From Trujillonella humicola (GTDB taxonomy: Bacteria > Actinomycetota > Actinomycetes > Mycobacteriales > Geodermatophilaceae), in contig NZ_JBJNRJ010000002.1 in the NCBI RefSeq assembly GCF_046233715.1, forward strand, positions 62,001 to 126,000: a DNA stretch of 64,000 nucleotides, read 5' to 3'. Every line of letters starts with the position of its first letter. Within the stretch, counting starts at the first letter, position 1. Below, in pieces: positions 1 to 8,135 of the stretch. The notes beneath the pieces are model-generated. The model was given only the letters and a program-made list of their open reading frames with translations, had not been told where the DNA came from and did no database searches. Both the position numbers and the translations under genes were made by a program.

Positions 1-9
1 GATCCGGGG

Positions 10-1233
10 ATGCTGGACAGGGTGACACCTCGCGGACCCCGCACCCTCGCCGTCCTCTCGGCCCTGCTCCTGCTGTCCGCCGCCTGCGGCGGCGACGACC
101 GGCCCGGCCGGCAGGGCGAGTCCGCCACGCAGGACGTCCCCGGTCCCGCCCCGACGGGGTCCGCGGGCGCCCCCGCGCTGCAGGTCGAGATCGTCCTGGA
201 CGGCCTGGACCACCCCTGGGACGTCGCGCAGGCCCCCGACGGCACGCTCGTCGTCGACGAGCGCGCCGGCGGTCTCACCGCGGTGCGCCCCGACGGCGAG
301 GTGGTCGAGGTCGAGGCCGGCTTCGGCGACCTGTACGCCCGGGGGGAGACCGGGCTCATGGGCCTGGTGCTCGACCCGGCGTTCGAGGACAACCGGCGGC
401 TGTACACCTGCCAGGGGGTCGAGGAGGACGGCGGCGCGGAGATCCAGGTGATCGCGTGGACCGTCGACCCCGCCTGGACCGCCGCCACCCGCGCAGCCGA
501 CCCGCTGGTCGGCGACATCCCCGCGAACGAGGACTCCGGCCGGCACGGCGGTTGCCGGCTCCGCTTCGACCCCGAGGGCGCGCTGCTCATCGGCACCGGT
601 GACAACGCCGTGGGCACCCACCCGCAGGACCTGGGGTCCCTCGCCGGCAAGGTGCTGCGGGTCGACGCGGCGACGGGGCGGGCGCTGCCGGGCAACCCGT
701 TCGCGGGGGACGGGGACGGTGCGGACGACCGGATCTGGACGTACGGGCACCGCAACGTGCAGGGCCTCGCCGTCCGGTCGGGGTCGGGGCAGGTCTACGC
801 CGTGGAGCACGGCCCGGACCGCGACGACGAGGTCAACCTCCTGCGCCCGGGCGGCAACTACGGCTGGGACCCCGTCGGCAGGGGCGACTACGACGAGAGC
901 GTCCCCATGACCGACCCGGACATCCCCGGGGCCGTGGCGGCGGTCTGGAGCTCGGGCAGCCCCACCATCGCGACCTCGGGCGGCACGTTCCTGTCCGGGG
1001 CGGCGTGGGGGTCCTACGACGGACTGCTCGTCGTCGGCGTGCAGAAGGACACCGGCCTGCTCGCCCTGCGCCTGGACGGGGACGGCGCCCTGCTCGAGCA
1101 GTTCCGCATCCCCGAGCTGGAGGACGACTTCGGCCGCCTCCGGTCGCCGCAGCTGGGCAGCGACGGCGCGCTCTACGTCACCACCGACAACGGCGGCGGC
1201 GAGGACCGGCTGCTGCGCGTCACCCCGGCCTAG
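10..1233 (+). CDS. Secreted PQQ-dependent sugar dehydrogenase, lipoprotein
   Basis: The protein has 407 residues. It starts with a signal peptide ending in a lipobox (LSAAC, Cys26), followed by a Gly/Asp/Pro-rich linker, so it is probably anchored outside the membrane. From residue about 55 it has the beta-propeller motifs of the glucose/sorbosone dehydrogenase family: HPWDVAQAPDG, RHGGCRLRFDPEG with GTGDN, YGHRNVQG and VEHGPDRDDEVN...GGNYGWD. The family oxidises sugars with PQQ; the real substrate cannot be told here. The window starts 9 bases upstream, so the promoter and ribosome site are out of view. An in-frame GTG at 22 is an alternative start. Confidence 0.85.
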   Translation: MLDRVTPRGPRTLAVLSALLLLSAACGGDDRPGRQGESATQDVPGPAPTGSAGAPALQVEIVLDGLDHPWDVAQAPDGTLVVDERAGGLTAVRPDGEVVEVEAGFGDLYARGETGLMGLVLDPAFEDNRRLYTCQGVEEDGGAEIQVIAWTVDPAWTAATRAADPLVGDIPANEDSGRHGGCRLRFDPEGALLIGTGDNAVGTHPQDLGSLAGKVLRVDAATGRALPGNPFAGDGDGADDRIWTYGHRNVQGLAVRSGSGQVYAVEHGPDRDDEVNLLRPGGNYGWDPVGRGDYDESVPMTDPDIPGAVAAVWSSGSPTIATSGGTFLSGAAWGSYDGLLVVGVQKDTGLLALRLDGDGALLEQFRIPELEDDFGRLRSPQLGSDGALYVTTDNGGGEDRLLRVTPA

Positions 1234-1236
1234 CGA

Positions 1237-1280
1237 CGCCGCAGGGCCCGCCTCCCGGTGCGGAGACGGGCCCTGCGGCG
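1237..1280. terminator. Bidirectional terminator between convergent genes
   Basis: A perfect 14-bp stem (1237-1250 with 1267-1280, arms starting CGCCGCAGGG) surrounds a 16-nt loop. It lies just after the dehydrogenase stop and before the korB stop on the other strand, so it can serve both genes. There is no T-run, as is usual in high-GC actinobacteria. Confidence 0.75.
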
Positions 1281-1335
1281 GCCCTCCTGCAGGGCCCCGC
1301 CGCGAGCGTGCGAGCGGTGGGGGGAAGGGTCCTTC

Positions 1336-1336
<1 letters not shown>
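1281..1336 (+). repeat. Dispersed intergenic repeat, copy A
   Basis: One member of a family of about 55 bp whose shared core reads roughly CCGCGAGCGTGCGAGCGG followed by GGGG, a purine/C stretch and GGTCC. Other copies lie at 40914, 43788, 46671 and, inverted, at 27326 and 59642. This copy sits between the terminator and the stop codon of korB. Confidence 0.65.
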
Positions 1337-2417
<1,081 letters not shown>

Positions 2418-2421
<4 letters not shown>

Positions 2422-4352
2422 TGGGTGCCTCCGAGAGCGGACGGAGCGGTGGAGTCGATGACGTCCTGCACGACGGCGGCGAGCTCGGCGGCCCGGAAGG
2501 GCAGCCCGCGCACCTGCGTGTGGCTCTGGACGTCGACGAGGTACTTGGCGCGCAGCAGCAGCGCGAGCTGCCCGAGGTTCATCTCCGGGCAGACGACGCG
2601 GTCGTAGCGGGCCAGCACCTCGCCCAGGTCCGCCGGGAACGGGTTGAGGTGCCGCAGGTGGATCTGCGCGACCTTGCGCCCGGAGCGGCGCACCCGCCGG
2701 CAGGCGGCACCGATGGGCCCGTAGGTCGAGCCCCAGCCGATGACCGCCACGTGGGCGTCGCCGTCGGGGTCGTCGACGTCGGTGGGCGGGATCGTCGCGG
2801 CGATGCCGTCGATCTTCGCCTGCCGGGTGCGGGTCATGAAGTCGTGGTTGGCCGGGTCGTAGGAGATGTTGCCCGTGCGGTCGGCCTTCTCCAGGCCGCC
2901 CACGCGGTGCTGCATCCCCGCCGTCCCCGGGATCGCCCACGGCCGCGCCAGGGTCTCGGGGTCGCGCTGGTAGGGGAGGAACTCGCCGTCCTCGCCGTTG
3001 GGCTCGGTCGCGAAGCCCACCGCGCCGGTCAAGTCCGGCAGGTCGGCGCTGTTCGGCACGGCCCAGGGCTCGGCCCCGTTGGCCAGGTAGCCGTCGGACA
3101 GCAGGATCACCGGCGTGCGGTAGGCCAGGGCGATCCGCGCGGCCTCGAGGGCTGCGTCGAAGCAGTCGCCGGGGGAGCGCGGTGCGATCACCGGCAGCGG
3201 GGCCTCGCCGTTGCGGCCGAACATCGACTGCAGCAGGTCGGACTGCTCGGTCTTGGTCGGCAGGCCCGTCGACGGGCCGCCGCGCTGGACGTCGACGACG
3301 ACCAGCGGCAGCTCGATCATCACCGCCAGGCCGATGGCCTCGGACTTCAGCGAGACGCCGGGGCCGGACGTCGTCGTCACCCCGAGGGCGCCACCGAAGG
3401 ACGCGCCGATGGCCGAGGAGACGCCGGCGATCTCGTCCTCGGCCTGGAAGGTGCGGACGCCGAAGGCCTTGTGCTTGGACAGCTCGTGGAGGATGTCCGA
3501 CGCCGGCGTGATCGGGTAGGCGCCGAGGAACACCGGCAGGCCCGAGCGCTGACCGGCGGCCACGAGCCCCAGCGACAGCGCCTGGTTGCCGGAGATGTTG
3601 CGGTACTTGCCCGGCGCCATCGGAGCGGGCTTGATCTCGTAGGAGACCGCGAACGCCTCGGTGGTCTCGCCGTAGTTGTAGCCGGCCCGGAAGGCGGCGA
3701 TGTTGGCCGCGGCGATCTCGGGCTTGCGGCGGAACTGGCGCTCGAGGAAGCGGACGGTGCCCTCGGTCGGCCGGTGGTACATCCACGACAGCAGGCCGAG
3801 GGTGAACATGTTCTTGCTCCGCTCGGCCTCCTTCTTGCCGAGGCCGGAGTCGGCGAGCGCGTCCAGCGTCATGCTGGTCAGGGGGACGCTGACGGTCTGC
3901 CACCCCTCCAGCGAGCCGTCCTCGATCGGGTTGGTCGCGTAGCCGACCTTCGCGAGGTTGCGCGAGGTGAACTCGTCGGAGTCCAGGATGAGCAGCCCGC
4001 CCCCGGGGAGGTCGGCGAGGTTGGCCTTGAGGGCCGCCGGGTTCATCGCCACGAGGACGTCGGGAGCGTCGCCCGGCGTCATGATGTCGTGGTCGGCGAA
4101 GTGCAGCTGGAACGAGCTGACCCCGGGCAGGGTGCCCGTGGGCGCCCGGATCTCGGCGGGGAAGTTGGGCAGCGTCGACAGGTCGTTGCCGAAGGACGCG
4201 GTCTCGCTGGTGAAGCGGTTCCCGGTCAGCTGCATGCCGTCACCGGAGTCACCGGCGAGCCGGATCACCACGCGGTCGAGTTCGACGACGCTCTTCACGA
4301 GGCCGCCGGGGGCGGAGCTGCCTGCAGTGACAGCCGGGTCGGTTGCAGTCAT
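2418..4352 (-). CDS. korA: 2-oxoglutarate:ferredoxin oxidoreductase, alpha subunit (gamma-alpha fusion)
   Basis: The protein has 644 residues. The N-terminal gamma-type domain contains RLAGDSGDGMQLTG near residue 27; the pyrimidine-binding alpha domain follows, with ITPASDILHEL and TTSGPGVSLK. It forms the enzyme with KorB, encoded immediately downstream. The ATG at 4352 is preferred because GGTGGAGGT lies about 10 nt upstream and the protein then begins MTATDP, the usual length. A longer in-frame ATG at 4436 would overlap the operator-like palindrome in the upstream region. It is divergent from htpX. Confidence 0.92.
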
Positions 4353-4399
4353 GAGTGGTCTACCTCCACCGGGCGAGGTTACGTGGGTGTGAAGAGAAA

Positions 4400-4421
4400 G
4401 AAGTGTGGAATCGCACACTTC
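4400..4421. promoter_or_regulatory. Operator-like palindrome between korA and htpX
   Basis: Perfect 8-bp arms, GAAGTGTG and CACACTTC, are separated by 6 bp in the 246-bp divergent region between korA and htpX. It has the look of a dimer-binding site. The half-site spacing is two bases shorter than the CRP-family TGTGA-N6-TCACA pattern, so the regulator is unknown. A possible -10 box for htpX (TATTCT) is at 4487-4492. Nothing else was recognised in this gap. Confidence 0.45.
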
Positions 4422-4598
4422 CCGCCTCGTCGTCACGCATGGCGAGATCCTGTCACGTGGATCGAGACTGCGGGAGTACCTCTCCGTATTCTATGCGCAG
4501 AGATGCCCCTCCGGGTGGGCGCGCTGCGCGGCGGCTCCGACACCCGGCCGCGCCGGCCTCCGGGGAACGGCTCCCGCGAGGCCCGCGTTGAGCCGGAC

Positions 4599-5477
4599 GT
4601 GCACCGCTGGAACAACGCGCTGAAGACGGCCCTGCTCCTGGGCCTCATGGGCGGGCTCATCCTGGTCGCCGGCGCGCTGCTCGGCGGCCGGGGCGGCCTG
4701 GCCATCGCCCTCGTGGTCGCTCTCGCCGTGAACGGGTTCGCCTACTTCAACTCCGACAAGCTCGCGCTGCGCGCCATGCGCGCCTTCCCGGTGACCGAGA
4801 CGCAGGCCCCGCAGCTCTACGCGATCGTCCGGGACCTGGCCACCGAGGCGCGGCAGCCGATGCCGCGCCTCTACGTGAGCCCGACCGACCAGCCGAACGC
4901 CTTCGCGACCGGCCGCAACCCGCGCAACGCCGCCGTCTGCTGCACCCAGGGGATCCTCGAGCTCCTCGACCGCCGGGAGCTGCGAGGGGTGCTCGCGCAC
5001 GAGCTGTCGCACGTCTACAACCGCGACATCCTGATCAGCAGCGTCGCCGGCGCCATGGCCACGGTGATCACCTACATGGCGCACATGGCGATGTTCGCCT
5101 CGCTGTTCGGCGGCCGCGCAGGCGACGACCGGGGTGGCGGCAACGCCCTCGGGTCCCTGCTGCTCATCGTCCTGGGGCCGGTGGCGGCCGGGCTGGTGCA
5201 GATGGCGGTCAGCCGCAGCCGGGAGTACCAGGCCGACGCCACCGGGGCCGAGCTCTCCCAGGACCCGCTCGCGCTGGCGTCCGCCCTGCGCAAGATCGAG
5301 CGCGGCGCCGGGGCGCGTCCGCTGCCGCAGGACGACCGGCTGGTGACCCAGAGCCACCTGATGATCGCCAACCCGTTCCGGGGGCAGGGGCTGGCGTCGA
5401 TGTTCTCCACCCACCCGCCGATGCCGCAGCGGATCGCGCGGCTCGAGCAGATGGCCCGGGAGCGCGGCCAGCTGTAA
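4599..5477 (+). CDS. htpX: HtpX-type membrane zinc metalloprotease (M48)
   Basis: The protein has 292 residues from GTG 4599, chosen because HRWNNALKTALLLGLMGG lines up with the usual family N-terminus; an ATG at 4503 would add 32 unrelated residues. Two N-terminal membrane segments are followed by the zinc motif AHELSHVYNRD and, after further hydrophobic segments, the third ligand region SREYQADATGA. HtpX proteases degrade misfolded membrane proteins under stress. The ribosome site before 4599 is weak, so the start is less sure than the gene. Confidence 0.88.
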   Translation: MHRWNNALKTALLLGLMGGLILVAGALLGGRGGLAIALVVALAVNGFAYFNSDKLALRAMRAFPVTETQAPQLYAIVRDLATEARQPMPRLYVSPTDQPNAFATGRNPRNAAVCCTQGILELLDRRELRGVLAHELSHVYNRDILISSVAGAMATVITYMAHMAMFASLFGGRAGDDRGGGNALGSLLLIVLGPVAAGLVQMAVSRSREYQADATGAELSQDPLALASALRKIERGAGARPLPQDDRLVTQSHLMIANPFRGQGLASMFSTHPPMPQRIARLEQMARERGQL

Positions 5478-5516
5478 CGGCCTGCCTACGCTCTTCCGCG
5501 ACGACGGGAGGGCGCG

Positions 5517-6293
5517 ATGCGCTACGTGGCGGTGGGGGACAGCTTCACCGAGGGAGTGGGCGACGAGCTGCCCGGCGGCGCCGTCCGTGGCTGGGCCGAC
5601 CTCGTCGCCGGCGGGCTGGCCGCGGCCGGCGGGGAGGCCGTCGAGTACGCGAACCTCGCCGTGCGCGGCCGGCTGCTGGAGCCGATCGCGACCGAGCAGG
5701 TGCCCGCGGCGCTCGCCCTCGACCCGCCGCCGACGCTGCTGACGTTCAACGGCGGCGGGAACGACGTCATGCGGCCGGGGGTGGCCCCGGACCGGTTGCT
5801 CGAGCTCACCGAGCGGGCGGTCCGGCTCGTGGTCGCGGCGGGCGTCCGGCCGGTGCTGGTGAGCGGGGCGGCCCCCTCGGCCCGGCTGCCGTTCGGGCGG
5901 ACCCTGCGCCGCCGGGCCGCGCTCCTCACCGGTGGACTGGCCGAACTGGCGGCGCGGCACGGGGTGACGTTCGTCGACGCCTTCGCCGACGCCGAGCTGC
6001 GCCGAGGCGCCTACTGGGCGGCCGACCGGTTGCACCTCGGGCCGGCCGGGCACCGGCGGGTCGCCTCGTTGGTGCTGGCCGCGCTCGGTCACGACGTCGC
6101 CGCCGCGGCGGTCGATCCCGCGCCCGAGGCGCCGCGCCGGGCGCTGGCCGAGGCCCGCTACTACCGGGAGCACGTGCTCCCGTGGATGGGCCGGCACCTG
6201 CGCGGCCGGTCCTCCGGGGACCTGCGCACCGGCAAGCACCTCTCCTGGGTCCCGGTCGCGCCGGTCCCGGCCGGCGCCGCGCCGCTGTCCTGA
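5517..6293 (+). CDS. SGNH/GDSL family hydrolase
   Basis: The protein has 258 residues and begins with the catalytic block MRYVAVGDSFTEGVGDE (block I serine). FNGGGNDVM is block III and DRLHLGPAGH near residue 170 supplies the C-terminal Asp-His pair. The family hydrolyses esters; the substrate cannot be read from sequence. There is no signal peptide, so it is probably cytoplasmic. GGGAGGG lies 6-7 nt before the ATG. It follows htpX by about 40 bp and may share its transcript. Confidence 0.88.
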   Translation: MRYVAVGDSFTEGVGDELPGGAVRGWADLVAGGLAAAGGEAVEYANLAVRGRLLEPIATEQVPAALALDPPPTLLTFNGGGNDVMRPGVAPDRLLELTERAVRLVVAAGVRPVLVSGAAPSARLPFGRTLRRRAALLTGGLAELAARHGVTFVDAFADAELRRGAYWAADRLHLGPAGHRRVASLVLAALGHDVAAAAVDPAPEAPRRALAEARYYREHVLPWMGRHLRGRSSGDLRTGKHLSWVPVAPVPAGAAPLS

Positions 6294-6366
6294 GGCGCGC
6301 CGCCGGCCGGGCAGGCGGCTGCCCGCCCCGGCCCCGGGACGGGGCGCGGGGCCGGAGCGGGACCGC

Positions 6367-6858
6367 TCAGCGGTAGTTGTCGAACTGCAGGGCGACGTCG
6401 AGGTCGGCGCCGCGCAGCAGCTGCTGCACGGCCTGCAGGTCGTCGCGCTTCTTGCCGCTGACCCGCAGCTGGTCCCCCTGGATCTGCGCCTGAACGCCCT
6501 TGGGGCCCTCGTCGCGGATCAGCTTGGCGATCTTCTTGGCGACGTCGGACTCGATCCCCTGCTTGATCCGGGCGGAGATCCTGTACTGCTTCCCGGAGGA
6601 CTGCGGCTCGTCGGCGTCCAGGGACTTCAGCGAGATGTTCCGCTTGATCAGCTTCTCCTTGAACACCTCCAGGGCGGCGCTCACTCGCTCCTCGGTGTCG
6701 GCGGTCAGGGTCACCCCCTCCTCGCCGGCCCAGGCGATGGAAGCGTTGGTACCCCGGAAGTCGAACCTCTGGGACAGCTCCTTGCCCGCCTGGTTGAGCG
6801 CGTTGTCGACCTCCTGGCGGTCGACCTTGCTGACGACGTCGAAGGACGAGTCGGCCAC
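6367..6858 (-). CDS. YajQ family nucleotide-binding protein
   Basis: The protein has 163 residues, the usual YajQ length, starting MADSSFDVVSKVDRQEV and containing RFDFRGT and the late SGKKRDDLQ typical of the family. These two-ferredoxin-fold proteins bind nucleotides; some in other bacteria bind cyclic di-GMP, which is known of the family but not shown here. GGAGGAGGG lies just before the start. It stands alone, convergent with the SGNH hydrolase gene. Confidence 0.92.
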   Translation of the reverse strand: MADSSFDVVSKVDRQEVDNALNQAGKELSQRFDFRGTNASIAWAGEEGVTLTADTEERVSAALEVFKEKLIKRNISLKSLDADEPQSSGKQYRISARIKQGIESDVAKKIAKLIRDEGPKGVQAQIQGDQLRVSGKKRDDLQAVQQLLRGADLDVALQFDNYR

Positions 6859-6949
6859 GTCCCCTCCTCCCTCCTGCGGCCGGTGACCCGCCGGGAGGAC
6901 CCGGCGGACGGGTCCGGCCCGTCTTGTAGTCTCTTCCCGGTACCACCAC

Positions 6950-7031
6950 GGCGGGTTGCCCGAGTGGCCAATGGGAGCGGACTGTAAATCCGTCGGCTTA
7001 GCCTACGAAGGTTCGAATCCTTCACCCGCCA
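6950..7031 (+). tRNA. tRNA-Tyr (GTA)
   Basis: An 82-nt tRNA with acceptor arms GGCGGGT and ACCCGCC, anticodon loop CTGTAAA (anticodon GTA) and the long variable arm expected of bacterial tRNA-Tyr. The T arm contains GGTTCGAATCC. The 3' CCA is not encoded. It is followed at once by a strong terminator. Confidence 0.95.
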
Positions 7032-7040
7032 CCGGTACGT

Positions 7041-7074
7041 GAACGGCCCCCGACCTCCTGGTCGGGGGCCGTTC
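7041..7074. terminator. Terminator after tRNA-Tyr
   Basis: A perfect 15-bp stem (7041-7055 with 7060-7074) with a TCCT loop. It lies between tRNA-Tyr and the stop codon of the minus-strand TadG-like gene and so can end both. Confidence 0.85.
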
Positions 7075-7080
7075 GGCGTC

Positions 7081-7518
7081 TCAGGGAACCGTCGGTGCCC
7101 GGGCCCCGGCGACGGCGGTGCGCTCCAGCGGCCGCCCGCCGAGGAACAGCCAGCCGAAGGCGATCTCCACCTGCCGCGTGCACCGCACCGTGACCTCGGC
7201 GCCGTCGGTCTCCGCCGACCAGGAGTCCAGCTTGTGCCCGCCGGCAGCCAGCGAGTCCGCGACGGCGGCCTGCGCACCGGCACGCGTCAACGGCAGGGTG
7301 CCGTCCCCGACGCCGGCCGAGTAGACGGCCGCCTCGTCGGCCCGGTTGGCCGCGGCCAGGGCCGCGGCGTCGCAGACGGACTGCACGGACTGCTGCTCGA
7401 GGAAGGCGTCCGAGGCCGCGACCGCGCCCAGCGCCATGAGGGCGGCGACCAGCCAGCAGACGAGCACGAGCGGCAGCGACGACCCGCGCTCGGACGCCGA
7501 CCCTCCAGTCTGCTGCAC
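7081..7518 (-). CDS. TadG-like single-pass membrane protein
   Basis: About 145 residues from a GTG at 7518; an in-frame start at 7638 is possible but adds a Pro/Gly-rich stretch. The N-terminus RGSSLPLVLVCWLVAALMAL is a membrane segment followed by ASDAFLEQQSVQSVCDAAALAAANRADEA, the pattern of the TadG/pilus-assembly N-terminal helix (D-A-A-ALAAA). The rest has two cysteines and no recognised fold. Similar proteins sit beside tad/flp pilus loci in actinobacteria; the other tad genes are not in this window. Confidence 0.7.
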   Translation of the reverse strand: MQQTGGSASERGSSLPLVLVCWLVAALMALGAVAASDAFLEQQSVQSVCDAAALAAANRADEAAVYSAGVGDGTLPLTRAGAQAAVADSLAAGGHKLDSWSAETDGAEVTVRCTRQVEIAFGWLFLGGRPLERTAVAGARAPTVP

Positions 7519-7645
7519 GCCGCGGAGCCTAGGACGCCGTCCACCGCCTGTGGATCCCGCTGGGGACGGATGTGGACGGCCGGGATCCACCCCCGGCGGC
7601 TCGCGGGCCGGCCTGTGGACGAGAGCGCCAGATCCCAAAGACCCC

Positions 7646-7716
7646 GTTCGTCACACGAATGGGTGACGGAACCGCGATCTCGGGTGACACACCGTGACGA
7701 CATAACGGTTCGTCAC
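7646..7716. promoter_or_regulatory. Cluster of GTGAC/GTCAC inverted repeats upstream of the repeat-peptide gene
   Basis: The gap 7519-7863 has no gene but contains two inverted repeats: GTTCGTCAC (7646-7654) with GTGACGGAAC (7663-7672), and CGTGACGA (7693-7700) with TCGTCACG (7710-7717). Between them, TGACACACCGTGA (7685-7697) fits the BldD box pattern TNACNC(A/T)GNGTNA at all but one fixed position. BldD is a cyclic di-GMP-responsive regulator of actinobacteria. The spacing suggests operator sites for the small gene at 7864; which protein binds is inference. Confidence 0.4.
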
Positions 7717-7766
7717 GCCGTCGTGATCGTCGGTGCTTGCTCCGGTCGAGTGACGGGAAGCAATGT

Positions 7767-7860
7767 CCCGGGTGCGGTCCGTACACCGACTGACGCTCTG
7801 TCCCCGCGCCCCGGGTGCCAGCCCGCATCGAAGAAAGCAGTTCTTCATGCCTGAGGAGGC
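7767..7860 (+). promoter_or_regulatory. Structured 5' leader of the repeat-peptide gene
   Basis: Two hairpins can be drawn before the start codon. The first pairs 7767-7777 with 7804-7815 (11 bp, one bulge). The second, GCATCGAAGAA with TTCTTCATGC (7825-7850, 10 bp, one bulged C, loop AGCAG), ends just before the ribosome binding site. A competing small hairpin GCCT-GAGG-AGGC (7849-7860) would cover that site and uses two of the same bases, so the two cannot coexist. No known riboswitch class was recognised. Confidence 0.35.
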
Positions 7861-7863
7861 GTC

Positions 7864-7986
7864 ATGAACACGCGCGGAGCAACGTGGGGTCGTGGAGCGA
7901 CGTGGGGTCGGGGGGCCACCTGGGGTCGCGGAGCCACCTGGGGCCGCGGAGCCACCTGGGGCCGGGGAGCGACCTGGGGGCGCTGA
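7864..7986 (+). CDS. Tiny GATWGR-repeat peptide, unknown function
   Basis: The 40-residue product is MNTR followed by six perfect copies of GATWGR and a TGA stop. The ribosome site GAGGAGG lies 4-5 nt before the ATG, among the best in the window. The six 18-bp units (7876-7983) differ almost only at third codon positions (Gly GGA/GGG, Ala GCA/GCG/GCC, Thr ACG/ACC, Arg CGT/CGG/CGC), so the peptide is conserved while the DNA has drifted, a sign of selection on the product. It is very basic (seven Arg, no acid) with six Trp at even spacing. There is no signal peptide. It has its own leader and a terminator-like hairpin, and lies 150 bp before a GGDEF/EAL gene. Function unknown: a nucleic-acid- or membrane-binding peptide, a modified-peptide precursor, or a leftover of a larger repeat protein are all open. 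Confidence 0.7.
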   Translation: MNTRGATWGRGATWGRGATWGRGATWGRGATWGRGATWGR

Positions 7987-8030
7987 CCCGCGGCCCGTGG
8001 GGTCCGCCCCCGCGCCGCCTGGTCCCGGGC

Positions 8031-8057
8031 GGGCAGCCGGCACCTCGCCGGCTGCCC
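8031..8057 (+). terminator. Terminator-like hairpin after the repeat-peptide gene
   Basis: A perfect 11-bp stem (8031-8041 with 8047-8057, GGGCAGCCGGC arms) and ACCTC loop, followed by CCTTCGGGG. It lies 45 bp after the peptide stop and before the GGDEF/EAL gene, suggesting that the small gene is largely its own transcription unit. Confidence 0.6.
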
Positions 8058-8135
8058 CCTTCGGGGTGGAGTGGTACGTGGGGCGCATGATCCGCTGTTA
8101 GCCTCGGCGCCGCTTCTTCCCTCCTCACGAGTCGG

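Noticed and set aside
7545..7620. Three TGTGGA-type hexamers that resemble parts of DnaA boxes
   Set aside because: Only 6-7 of 9 consensus bases match, there is no AT-rich region, and no dnaA or dnaN nearby.
7894..7983. The GATWGR units as a CRISPR-like or simple tandem repeat
   Set aside because: Units are contiguous without spacers, and the changes between them are mostly silent, which fits coding selection rather than an array.
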